This document shows, one piece after another, positions 32,374 through 40,407 of a DNA stretch of 64,000 bases. The stretch is from NCBI GenBank assembly GCA_023436715.1, contig JAEZIJ010000187.1, positions 1 to 64,000 of the forward strand. Reading direction: 5' to 3'. How positions within the stretch are numbered: the first letter of the stretch is position 1; each line of letters begins with the position of its first letter. Position numbers and translations under genes: made by a program. The notes beneath the pieces were generated by a model. That model worked only from the letters and a program-made list of their open reading frames with translations, searched no databases and was not told the origin of the DNA. The stretch is from Acidobacteriota bacterium. Lineage in GTDB: Bacteria > Acidobacteriota > Terriglobia > Bryobacterales > Bryobacteraceae.

Positions 32374-33036
32374 CTAGCTTCCCACCGGACTTTCCTGGAA
32401 AGCTTTATTGTAATCCTTCAGGAATTGCTCGAGCCCCTTGTCGGTCAGAGGATGATTGAACAGCTTATCCAAAACGCCGAACGGCAAGGTGGAAATATGC
32501 GCACCCGCCCGCGCCGCTTCGACAATGTGCAGCGGCGAGCGGACGGAGGCCGCGAGCACTTGCGTCTTGTACCCGTAGTTCCGGTAGATCCCGACGATGT
32601 CGCGAACCAGGTCCATACCCGTCTGGCCGATATCATCGAGCCGGCCGACGAACGGGCTGACGATGTAGGCGCCGGCCTTCGCGGCCAGCAGCGCCTGCGC
32701 AGGTGAAAAGCAGAGCGTCACGTTCACACGGATTCCCTGCCCCGTAAGTGCCGCGGTCGCCTTCAATCCTTCTCGGGTCAGCGGGCATTTTACAACCACG
32801 TTCGGGTGAATCGCGGCGAGTTCACGGCCCTCCTTGATCATGCCCCCGGCTTCGGTTGTTACCACCTCCGCGCTGATATCCCCGTGGACAATCTCGCTGA
32901 TGCGCCGGATCTGCTCCGCGAACGGCTTACCTTCTTTTGCGATGAGCGTCGGGTTGGTTGTGACTCCATCGACTACCCCCCAGTCAACCCCCTTCCGAAG
33001 CTCCTCGAGATTAGCAGTATCCAGGAAGATCTTCAT
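32374..33036 (-). CDS. tal: transaldolase, small (TalC/FSA-like) type
   Basis: 220 aa, the size of the fructose-6-phosphate aldolase/TalC/MipB subfamily. The Schiff-base Lys is in NVVVKCPLTREGL (near residue 85). Other matches are FLDTANLEELRKG at the start, DGVTTNPTLIAKEG, NVTLCFSPAQALLAAKAGA and SPFVGRLDDIG. It transfers dihydroxyacetone units in the pentose phosphate pathway. It precedes a small secreted protein and diverges from fliW. Confidence 0.92.
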   Translation of the reverse strand: MKIFLDTANLEELRKGVDWGVVDGVTTNPTLIAKEGKPFAEQIRRISEIVHGDISAEVVTTEAGGMIKEGRELAAIHPNVVVKCPLTREGLKATAALTGQGIRVNVTLCFSPAQALLAAKAGAYIVSPFVGRLDDIGQTGMDLVRDIVGIYRNYGYKTQVLAASVRSPLHIVEAARAGAHISTLPFGVLDKLFNHPLTDKGLEQFLKDYNKAFQESPVGS

Positions 33037-33123
33037 ATTTTTACACTACAACCGATCGTGGCCCCGTGAAACACGCCCTACAGATCCGCTCAAGAACTCT
33101 CGATATATTCCCGGAGCTACTGT

Positions 33124-33585
33124 ATGCGGACGTTCTCATCCAGAAATTTCGGGTCCATCCGGTACGAAGATGATGCGACCTTCACCTTCCCCGCCGGCCT
33201 CCCCGGTTTCGAACAGGAGCGGCGTTTCATCCCGATCGAGCACAAGGCCAGCAAACCCGTCGTGTTTTTGCAAAGCCTTACGCGTCCGGAACTGTGCTTC
33301 ATCACGCTCCCGGTGCTTGCGGTGAACCGGGACTACCGGCTGGCGATTTCCGCCGAGGATCTCCAGGCGCTGGGCCTGGCCGGCGATGGCCAGCCTTCGA
33401 TCGGCGCCGACGTGCTCTGCCTCGCCATCGTCTCCGTGGCCGAAGGCAGGCTACCCACGGCGAACCTGCTCGCGCCGCTGGTGATCAACCTGAAAACGCG
33501 CCGGGGGCTTCAGGCCATCCAGGAGGAGTCCGCGTACTCCCACCAATACCCGCTGCTCGCACAGCCGGAGGGGGAATGCTCGTAA
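33124..33585 (+). CDS. fliW: flagellar assembly factor and CsrA antagonist FliW
   Basis: 153 aa. FliW motifs: FTFPAGLPGFEQERRFIPIE in the N-terminal third, FLQSLTRPELCFITLPV in the middle and ADVLCLAIVSVAE further on, then LLAPLVINLKTRRGLQAI near the end. FliW binds CsrA when flagellin is low and flagellin when it is in excess, relieving CsrA repression of flagellin translation. The stop overlaps the csrA start by ten bases. Flagellin lies 11 kb downstream in the same island. Confidence 0.95.
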   Translation: MRTFSSRNFGSIRYEDDATFTFPAGLPGFEQERRFIPIEHKASKPVVFLQSLTRPELCFITLPVLAVNRDYRLAISAEDLQALGLAGDGQPSIGADVLCLAIVSVAEGRLPTANLLAPLVINLKTRRGLQAIQEESAYSHQYPLLAQPEGECS

Positions 33586-33809
33586 TCCGCCGCCGTGCCG
33601 GAGAGTCTGTGCTGATCGGAGACGACGTCGAGGTCCGCGTCACCGAGATCGGGCCTACGCGCGTCAAATTGTGCATTTTGGCGCCTAAAGAGGTGCTTAT
33701 TGTGCGCAAAGAGGTCCAACTTACGCGCGAGGAGAACATAGCGGCCGCTCGGCCGCTCGCTCCCGCCGAGCTGATGGGGTTCGCCGCCAGGTTGCGGCGT
33801 GAGGAGTGA
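33576..33809 (+). CDS. csrA: carbon storage regulator CsrA
   Basis: 77 aa from the ATG at 33576. MLVIRRRAGESVLIGDDVEV opens the five-strand RNA-binding fold, followed by VRVTEIGPTRVKLCILAPKE and VLIVRKEV. The C-terminal helix and tail are longer than in enterobacterial CsrA, as in flagellar CsrA proteins that bind FliW allosterically. CsrA binds GGA-containing hairpins; two such sites occur in the flagellin leader in this window. Confidence 0.95.
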   Translation: MLVIRRRAGESVLIGDDVEVRVTEIGPTRVKLCILAPKEVLIVRKEVQLTREENIAAARPLAPAELMGFAARLRREE

Positions 33810-33813
33810 CTCG

Positions 33814-35121
33814 ATGCCGACTACAACGGATCAACTGACGCAGGCCGTCGAATGGCACAAATCAGGCCGGCTGCCGGAAGCCGAGGCGGTGTACCGGGAC
33901 GTGCTCGCCGCCGACCCGAACAACGCCGACGCGCTGCACATGCTCGGGGTGCTGGCCTCCCAGCGGGGCCACACGGAACTGGCGCTCAGTTGCCTCAGCC
34001 GGGCCATTTCGCTGAACCCCACTCCGGCGTTCTACCACAACAACCTGGGCAACGTGCTTTTCCAGTCGGGCCGGCTGGCGGATGCCGCCCTATGCTACGA
34101 AGAGGCCCTTCGCCTGGACCCGAACTACCCGGAAGCTCACGGAAACCTCGCGAACACCTGCGACCGGCTGGGCCGGTTCCCGGACGCCCTGGCGCACCGC
34201 CTGGAAGTGGCCCGGCTGCGCCCCGAGCTTTCGAGCTCGTATGCCGAACTCGGCAATACGCTTCGCATCCAGGGCATGCTTTCGGAAGCGCTGACCTGTT
34301 TCGGACAGGCGCTGGCGATCGACCCGGACAACGCCGAAGCCCATATGGGCCGGGCGTTTACGCTGCTGCTGGCCGGCGACCTGGCTGCCGGCTGGCTGGA
34401 ATACGAATGGCGCTGGAAAACGCCCTGCTGGGCGGCGCGGGCGTTCACCGAGCCTCTGTGGGACGGCTCGCCGCTCGACGGGCGGACGATTCTCATTTAC
34501 GCCGAGTCCGGTCTGGCCCAGACCGTGCAGTTCGCCCGCTACCTGCCGATTGTGGCCGAGCGCGGCGGCAGAGTCGTATTCGAATGCCAGCCTGAACTGG
34601 CCCCGCTCATGCGCGGCATGCCGGAAGTCTCGGAAGTAGTGGTTGCGGGTAGCCCGCTGCCGCCGTTTGAGCTACAGGCGCCCCTCGGCAGCCTGCCCCG
34701 CATTCTCGGCACCACCGCGGACGCGATTCCCGCCCAGGCGCCATACCTCCGTACGCCGAAGCGAAGAGTCCGGACGGGAACCGTCGGCATTTCCTGGCCG
34801 GGCGATGTGACAGTGATCGAGCCGCTGTTCGAGGTGCCCGGGATCCGGTTCGTAACCCTGGCTGAAACAGAAGACCTGGCGGACCTGGCCGATGCCATTT
34901 CGGATCTCGATCTCGTGATCGCGGCGGACGGCGTTACGGCCCACCTGGCCGGAGCCTTGGGCGTGCCGGTCTGGACGCTGCTGCCCTTCACGCCGGACTG
35001 GCCTTGGATGCTGGGCCGCGACGACAGCCCCTGGTATCCGTCGATGCGACTCTTCCGCCAGCCGCTCGCGGGCGATTGGGCGCCGGCCGTCGCGCAGGTG
35101 CGCGAGGCGCTCCTAAAATGA
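33814..35121 (+). CDS. TPR protein with a degenerate GT9-like domain
   Basis: 435 aa from the ATG at 33814 (GAGGAG nine bases upstream); the GTG at 33799 is less likely. TPR repeats fill about residues 1-190 (WHKSGRLPEAEAVYRDVLA, then SLNPTPAFYHNNLGNVLFQ). A linker (WLEYEWRWK) leads to a GT9/heptosyltransferase-like domain (200-435). The nucleotide-sugar motif seen in its neighbour (WAGNP...RSxP) is lost and shortened to WPGDVTVIEP, so it may be inactive. The DLDLVIAADGVTAHLAGALG and DSPWYPSMRLFRQ segments remain. It overlaps the next gene by four bases. Confidence 0.78.
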   Translation: MPTTTDQLTQAVEWHKSGRLPEAEAVYRDVLAADPNNADALHMLGVLASQRGHTELALSCLSRAISLNPTPAFYHNNLGNVLFQSGRLADAALCYEEALRLDPNYPEAHGNLANTCDRLGRFPDALAHRLEVARLRPELSSSYAELGNTLRIQGMLSEALTCFGQALAIDPDNAEAHMGRAFTLLLAGDLAAGWLEYEWRWKTPCWAARAFTEPLWDGSPLDGRTILIYAESGLAQTVQFARYLPIVAERGGRVVFECQPELAPLMRGMPEVSEVVVAGSPLPPFELQAPLGSLPRILGTTADAIPAQAPYLRTPKRRVRTGTVGISWPGDVTVIEPLFEVPGIRFVTLAETEDLADLADAISDLDLVIAADGVTAHLAGALGVPVWTLLPFTPDWPWMLGRDDSPWYPSMRLFRQPLAGDWAPAVAQVREALLK

Positions 35122-37967
35122 CCGGCGTACTCGAAGCGCTCACGGGGGCGCTCGAACACCACCAGGCGGGACGGCTTGCCGAGGCCGAGTCCATTTACCG
35201 CGAAGTCCTGGCGTCCGATCCCGGCAACGTCGACGCGCTGCATCTGCTCGGGATGGCAGTTGCGCAGGCGGGCGAGCGGGCCTCCGCCATCGAATGGATC
35301 GAGCGGGCGATCCAGGGCAATCCGGCCATTCCGGCGTTCCACAACAATCTGGGAACGGTTTTGCAGGCCGAAGAGCGCATCGGGGAGGCAGTGCGCTCGT
35401 TCCGGCGCGCCCTGGAACTGAACCCCGGCTACGCCGAGGCGCACATCAACCTGGCAAACTGCTGCCAGTCCCTCAAGCTCTGGGATGAGGCGGCCGGGCA
35501 CTACCGGGAGGCCCTTCGGCTGAAGCCGGGCAGTCCGGAAGCGCACAATAACATGGGCAACGCGCTGGCGGCGGCCGGTCGGCAGGTGGAAGCGATCGGG
35601 TGCTTCTACGAGGCAGTGCGGCTGAAGCCGGACTACGCGGAAGCCTTGGTAAACCTCAGCGGCGTGCTCAAGGAACAGGACCGGCCTGAAGAGGCGATGG
35701 CCTGTTGCCGGCGCGCCCTGGAGATCCGCCCGAACCTGGCCGAGGCGCACTCGAACCTGGCGGCCATTCTTGTGAAACTGGAACGCTTCGCGGAAGCCGA
35801 AACCGCGACTTTGCGCGCACTGGAACTCAGCCCGTCGCTTGCCGAGGCGCACGCCAACCTGGCGGTGGTGCGACTGGAGCAGAAGCGCGCCGGGGAGGCG
35901 GCCGCGTGCGCGCAAAGGGCAATAGAACTGAAGCCGGAAGTGCCTGAGGCGCACTCGAACCTGGGAGACGTGTTCGCGAAGCAGGAGAAGGTTGAGGAAG
36001 CGCTGGCCTGTTACCGGCGTGCGCTGGATTTGAAACCTCACAGCGCGGAGCTGCACAACAAGTTCGGCTTTGGATTGCAGCGGCTGGGGCGGTTCAGCGA
36101 GGCGCTGGAGCGCTTCGAAGAGGCGGTGCGTCTCTCGCCCGGACTGGCGGATGCGCACCTCAACCGCGCAATGGCGTGGCTGCAACGCGGCGATTTCGAG
36201 CGCGGGTGGCGGGAGTACGAATGGCGGTGGAAGGGCCGTGACTTCAGGAACCGGCGTTTTCCGCGCGCGCGGTGGGAGGGCGCGCCCGCCCCGGGCCGCA
36301 CCATCCTGCTCCATGCCGAGCAGGGTCTGGGCGATACGTTGCAGTTCGTCCGCTACGCGCCGCTGGTGAAGGCGGCTTCGCGCGCGACGGTTGTGCTGGA
36401 GTGCCAGCCGCGATTGATTCCCCTGCTCGAAGGTATGGAAGGCGTGGACCGGATCGTGCCCGCCGGTTCGCCGCTGCCCGAGTTCGACTTCCACGCCCCG
36501 CTACTCAGCCTGCCGGGAATTCTCGGGACACGTCCGGAGGCGGAGCGTGTGCCGTATCTGCGGGTTCCGGCGGAACGCATCGAACGCGCCCGCACGCGTC
36601 TGGACGACGCAGGCAGGTTTCGCGTCGGGCTCGCCTGGGCGGGAAACCCGAATCACCAGCGCGACCGCGCGCGCTCGCTTCCGCTGGCTGCTCTGGCGGC
36701 CCTGGCCCGCATTCCACACGTTGCGTTCTACGGCTTGCAGCGCGGAGAAGGGGCCGGGCAGCTCAAGTCTCTTCCAGCCGGGTTTGAGGTCACGGATCTC
36801 GAACAGGAATCCGGCGATGTGGTAGATACCGCCGCGGCGATCCTGAACCTGGACCTGGTAATCACGATCGACAGTTTCATCGGGCACCTGGCGGGCGCTC
36901 TGGGAAAGCCGGTCTGGATTCTGCTCGAACTGGCTCCGGACTGGCGGTGGCTGCTCGATACCGGCCACAGTCCCTGGTACCCCACGGCGCGGCTCTTCCG
37001 GCAGACCCGGCGGGGTGACTGGCCGGAAGTCATCGAGCGCGTTGCCGGTCAACTCCACCTTGCCGTGGCTCAGCACCTCCTGGCGCAGGGACGTTTCGAA
37101 GAAGGCTGGAAAGAGTACGAGTCGCGCTGGAAAGCCGGGGGCATCTCGCCCGCGCAGTTCCGGCAGCCGGTGTGGGACGGGTCGCCGCTCGATGGGCGAA
37201 GAATCCTGCTCTGGGCCGAGCAGGGGCTGGGCGATAGCATCCAGTTCGTTCGTTTCGCTCCACAAGTGAAGGCAGCCGGCGGGACGGCGATTCTGGAGTG
37301 CCAGCCGGGCCTCGCCGGACTGCTCGCCTCGGCACCGGGTGTGGACTCGGTGGTTCCGTTCGGCGACCCGCTCCCCGATTTCGATGTGCATCTGCCCTTG
37401 CAGAGCCTCCCGCGCGTTCTGGGAACCGCGTCCGGGACGATCCCGGCCAGGACGCCGTATCTGACGCCCGATCCAGGATTGGTCGCGCGCTGGCGTGAGC
37501 GCCTGGGAGATGGCGGCCGGTTTCGAGTGGGGCTGTGCTGGGCCGGTAACCCGCGGCAGGCAAACGATCCCCACCGGTCGATGCCAGGAGCCTGTTTCGA
37601 GCGCCTTGCGGGGCTGCCCAATTTGAGGTTGTTCAGCTTGCAGTGCGGTCCCCGCGCCGCCGAACTGGGGAGCGCGGCGGTGACGCACCTCGGCGGAGAC
37701 TTCCGCGATGTGGCGGACACGGCCGCCGTGATCGAGAACCTCGACCTGGTGATCTCGGTTGACACGATGATCGCTCATCTGGCCGGAGCGCTCGGAAAAC
37801 CGGCCTGGACGCTGCTGTCGTTTGCGGCGGACTGGCGCTATCCGCCGGGCCGCGATGAGACGCCGTGGTACCCGGGAATGCGGCTCTATCGCCAGGCGCA
37901 GCCGGGCGGCTGGGCGGAACTGATGGAGCGGGTAGCGGAGGACTTGCGGCATGCCGCGGCCCGGTAA
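35118..37967 (+). CDS. TPR protein with two tandem GT9-like glycosyltransferase domains
   Basis: 949 aa from the ATG at 35118, overlapping the preceding stop. TPR repeats (about ten) occupy residues 5-370. GT9-like unit 1 (about 375-650) has AEQGLGDTLQFVRYAPL, WAGNPNHQRDRARSLPL and DSFIGHLAGALGKPVW. A single TPR-like repeat (AQHLLAQGRFEEGWKEYESR) then leads to unit 2 (about 680-945) with AEQGLGDSIQFVRFAPQ, WAGNPRQANDPHRSMPG and DTMIAHLAGALGKPAW. The two units are clear internal duplicates and both retain the core motifs. Probable cytoplasmic protein glycosyltransferase acting on flagellin, with TPR repeats to choose the acceptor. Confidence 0.83.
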   Translation: MTGVLEALTGALEHHQAGRLAEAESIYREVLASDPGNVDALHLLGMAVAQAGERASAIEWIERAIQGNPAIPAFHNNLGTVLQAEERIGEAVRSFRRALELNPGYAEAHINLANCCQSLKLWDEAAGHYREALRLKPGSPEAHNNMGNALAAAGRQVEAIGCFYEAVRLKPDYAEALVNLSGVLKEQDRPEEAMACCRRALEIRPNLAEAHSNLAAILVKLERFAEAETATLRALELSPSLAEAHANLAVVRLEQKRAGEAAACAQRAIELKPEVPEAHSNLGDVFAKQEKVEEALACYRRALDLKPHSAELHNKFGFGLQRLGRFSEALERFEEAVRLSPGLADAHLNRAMAWLQRGDFERGWREYEWRWKGRDFRNRRFPRARWEGAPAPGRTILLHAEQGLGDTLQFVRYAPLVKAASRATVVLECQPRLIPLLEGMEGVDRIVPAGSPLPEFDFHAPLLSLPGILGTRPEAERVPYLRVPAERIERARTRLDDAGRFRVGLAWAGNPNHQRDRARSLPLAALAALARIPHVAFYGLQRGEGAGQLKSLPAGFEVTDLEQESGDVVDTAAAILNLDLVITIDSFIGHLAGALGKPVWILLELAPDWRWLLDTGHSPWYPTARLFRQTRRGDWPEVIERVAGQLHLAVAQHLLAQGRFEEGWKEYESRWKAGGISPAQFRQPVWDGSPLDGRRILLWAEQGLGDSIQFVRFAPQVKAAGGTAILECQPGLAGLLASAPGVDSVVPFGDPLPDFDVHLPLQSLPRVLGTASGTIPARTPYLTPDPGLVARWRERLGDGGRFRVGLCWAGNPRQANDPHRSMPGACFERLAGLPNLRLFSLQCGPRAAELGSAAVTHLGGDFRDVADTAAVIENLDLVISVDTMIAHLAGALGKPAWTLLSFAADWRYPPGRDETPWYPGMRLYRQAQPGGWAELMERVAEDLRHAAAR

Positions 37968-40407
37968 GATCATCGAGCGCGGCCTTCAGCACCACCGGGC
38001 GGGGGACCGCGAGCAGGCTGAGCGCATGTACCTGGAGGCGCTCGAGCGCGACCCGGGAAACCCCGACGCGTTGCACTTGCTCGGCACGCTGGCCAGGGAG
38101 GCCGGCGATCACCGCGGCGCCTACAATCTGATCCGGAAGGCGGTCGAGCGCCGGCCCGACGCCGCGCTGTTGCACAACAGCCTCGGAACCGTGCTCGAGT
38201 CCCTCGAACGGCTGGACGAGGCGATCCGATCCTACGAATCGGCCCTGCGGATAGAACCGGATTACGCCGAAGCGGAGATGAATATGGGCAACGCGCTGAT
38301 GCGCACGGGACGGCTGGCGGAAGCCGTGGAGCATTACGAACGCGCGATTTGGCACAAGCCCGATCTGGCCGAGGCGCGCAACAATCTGGGCGTCACGCTG
38401 CGCGCCCTCGGCAGGACGCAGGCGGCGCGCCAGTGCTTTGCGGAGGCTGTGCGGCTCAGGCCGGATTACGCAGACGCCTATGTAAACCTCGGCGCGCTGC
38501 TGTTCGTTCAGGGCGAAAACGCCGAGGCCGAGTCCTCGTTCCGGGCGGCGCTGCGGCTGCGGCCGGAGCTCATAGACATCCGGCGCGCGTTGGCGCTGTT
38601 GCTGATCCGGCAGGAGTGGTTCGCGGAGGCCGAAATTCTGTGCCGGGACAACCTGTCGAGAAAGGCCGGGGACGCGGAGACGCTCAATTTCCTGGGTATC
38701 GCACTCCAGATGCAGGGGCGCCATGCAGACGCCGTAGCGGCATACAGGGAAGCGCTCGCGCTGCGGCCGGAATACGCGGAGGCGTATCACAACCTGGGCA
38801 CGTGCTATCTGGGCCGGAACATGCTGGAGCAGGCCGAGGAATGCTGCCGGGTGGCGCTACGGATCCATCCACGGTACGCCGAAGCGCACAACACCCTGGG
38901 GCACGCATTTGCCCGGGCGGGCCGCGCTGGGGATGCCATCGCGAGCTATCGCATGGCGCTGGTCCTGAAGCCCGCATATGCCGAGGCGCTCAGCAACCTG
39001 GCTGGCGCGCTGATCGAAGCGGGCCGCATCGAGCAGGCCATTAATGCCTGCAGCGACGCGATCACGGCCGATCCGAAGTTTTTCCGCGCGTACAGCAATC
39101 TCGGCACGGCCCTCTACCAGCAGGGGCGCGTCGAAGAGGCGATTGAGGCCCTTCGAAAAGCGCTTGCGCTGCGGCCCGATTTCGCCTCGGCCCATTCCAA
39201 CCTGCTCTTCTGCCTCAACTACGACCCAGCCTGGACACCGGCCGCGGTGTTTGAGGAGCACCGGGCGTGGGCTGCCGTACACGGGCGCGCGGCGGGGCGA
39301 CCCTCGACCGGCGGACGCGCGCTGCGCCGCGTCGGCTATATTTCGCCCGATTTCCGCGACCACCCCTGCGCCTGGTTCATCGAACCTGTGATTCGGGCGC
39401 ACGACCCGAACGCCTTCGAGATCCACCTGTTCTCAGACAGCCAGCCGGACGCGGTGACGAGACGTCTTCAGGCACTGGGCTCCTGCTGGCACGACATCCG
39501 GGGGCTTTCGGACGACGAAGTTGCAGACCTTGTGCGCCGGGAACAGATCGACATTCTGGTCGATCTTGCCGGACATACGGCTCAGAACCGCCTCCCGGTT
39601 TTTGCGCGGCGCCCGGCGTCGGTTGCAGCCACCTGGATGGGGTATCCGAACACGACAGGCCTGGACGCCATCGACTACCGCATCACGGACGCCTGGTGCG
39701 ATCCGCCGGGCACCACCGAGCACCTGCATTCGGAGAGGCTGGTACGGCTGCCGAAGGGGTTTTCCTGCTACCAGCCGCCGTCCGGTGCGCCAGCCGTAGC
39801 CGAACCGCCATCGGCGCGGAACGGCTACATCACTTTCGGCTCGTTCAACGCGCTTCCGAAAATCCGCCCGGCGGTGGTGGCGGCGTGGGCGGAAATCCTT
39901 GAGCGGGTTCGCGGATCGAGACTCATCCTGAAGTCGCGGGCGCTGGGGGATGCGGATACGCGCCGCCGTCTGCTCGCCATGTTCACCGCGCACGGACTGG
40001 GCGAATCGCGGATAGAACTTGCCGGCGCGCTGCCCTCCCACTCGCACCATCTGGAACTCTACAACCGGATCGATATCGCGCTCGACACGTTTCCCTATCA
40101 CGGCACGACGACGACTTGCGAGGCGCTCTGGATGGGCGTTCCCGTCGTGGTGAGGGCAGGTGAGACGCATGTATCGCGAGTCGGCGTGAGCCTGCTCGAA
40201 CGGATCGGCCTAGGCGACCTGGCAGCGGATTCCGGCGGCGGCTACGTCGAGCGCGCGGTCGCCCTGGCGGGTGATCCCGGGCGGCTCGCGGATTTGCGGG
40301 CGGGCCTGCGCGACCGCGTGGCGCGTTCGTCCGTCACAGACGCCGCCGCTTTCACACTCGATCTCGAAAATGCCTACGGGCGCATGTGGGAGGAGCAGGG
40401 TGCCTGA
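37951..40407 (+). CDS. TPR/GT41 SPINDLY-type protein (O-GlcNAc-transferase-like), paralogue 1
   Basis: 818 aa. TPR repeats cover about residues 1-415. The GT41 catalytic region (about 445-810) shows SPDFRDHPCAWFIEP near 466 (active-site His), then DILVDLAGHTAQNRLPVFA, WMGYPNTTGLDAIDYRITD, SRLILKSRALGD and RIDIALDTFPYHGTTTTCEA. This is the layout of O-GlcNAc transferases, here in its short bacterial form. It overlaps the preceding gene by 17 bases. It most likely transfers a sugar to Ser/Thr of flagellin, whose gene is 4 kb downstream. Confidence 0.9.
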   Translation: MPRPGKIIERGLQHHRAGDREQAERMYLEALERDPGNPDALHLLGTLAREAGDHRGAYNLIRKAVERRPDAALLHNSLGTVLESLERLDEAIRSYESALRIEPDYAEAEMNMGNALMRTGRLAEAVEHYERAIWHKPDLAEARNNLGVTLRALGRTQAARQCFAEAVRLRPDYADAYVNLGALLFVQGENAEAESSFRAALRLRPELIDIRRALALLLIRQEWFAEAEILCRDNLSRKAGDAETLNFLGIALQMQGRHADAVAAYREALALRPEYAEAYHNLGTCYLGRNMLEQAEECCRVALRIHPRYAEAHNTLGHAFARAGRAGDAIASYRMALVLKPAYAEALSNLAGALIEAGRIEQAINACSDAITADPKFFRAYSNLGTALYQQGRVEEAIEALRKALALRPDFASAHSNLLFCLNYDPAWTPAAVFEEHRAWAAVHGRAAGRPSTGGRALRRVGYISPDFRDHPCAWFIEPVIRAHDPNAFEIHLFSDSQPDAVTRRLQALGSCWHDIRGLSDDEVADLVRREQIDILVDLAGHTAQNRLPVFARRPASVAATWMGYPNTTGLDAIDYRITDAWCDPPGTTEHLHSERLVRLPKGFSCYQPPSGAPAVAEPPSARNGYITFGSFNALPKIRPAVVAAWAEILERVRGSRLILKSRALGDADTRRRLLAMFTAHGLGESRIELAGALPSHSHHLELYNRIDIALDTFPYHGTTTTCEALWMGVPVVVRAGETHVSRVGVSLLERIGLGDLAADSGGGYVERAVALAGDPGRLADLRAGLRDRVARSSVTDAAAFTLDLENAYGRMWEEQGA

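Noticed and set aside
34539..36494. Long minus-strand frame across the TPR genes (651 aa), and a similar one at 40811-42607
   Set aside because: TPR repeats in GC-rich DNA produce long open antisense frames; the plus-strand proteins have clear domains and overlapping starts and stops.
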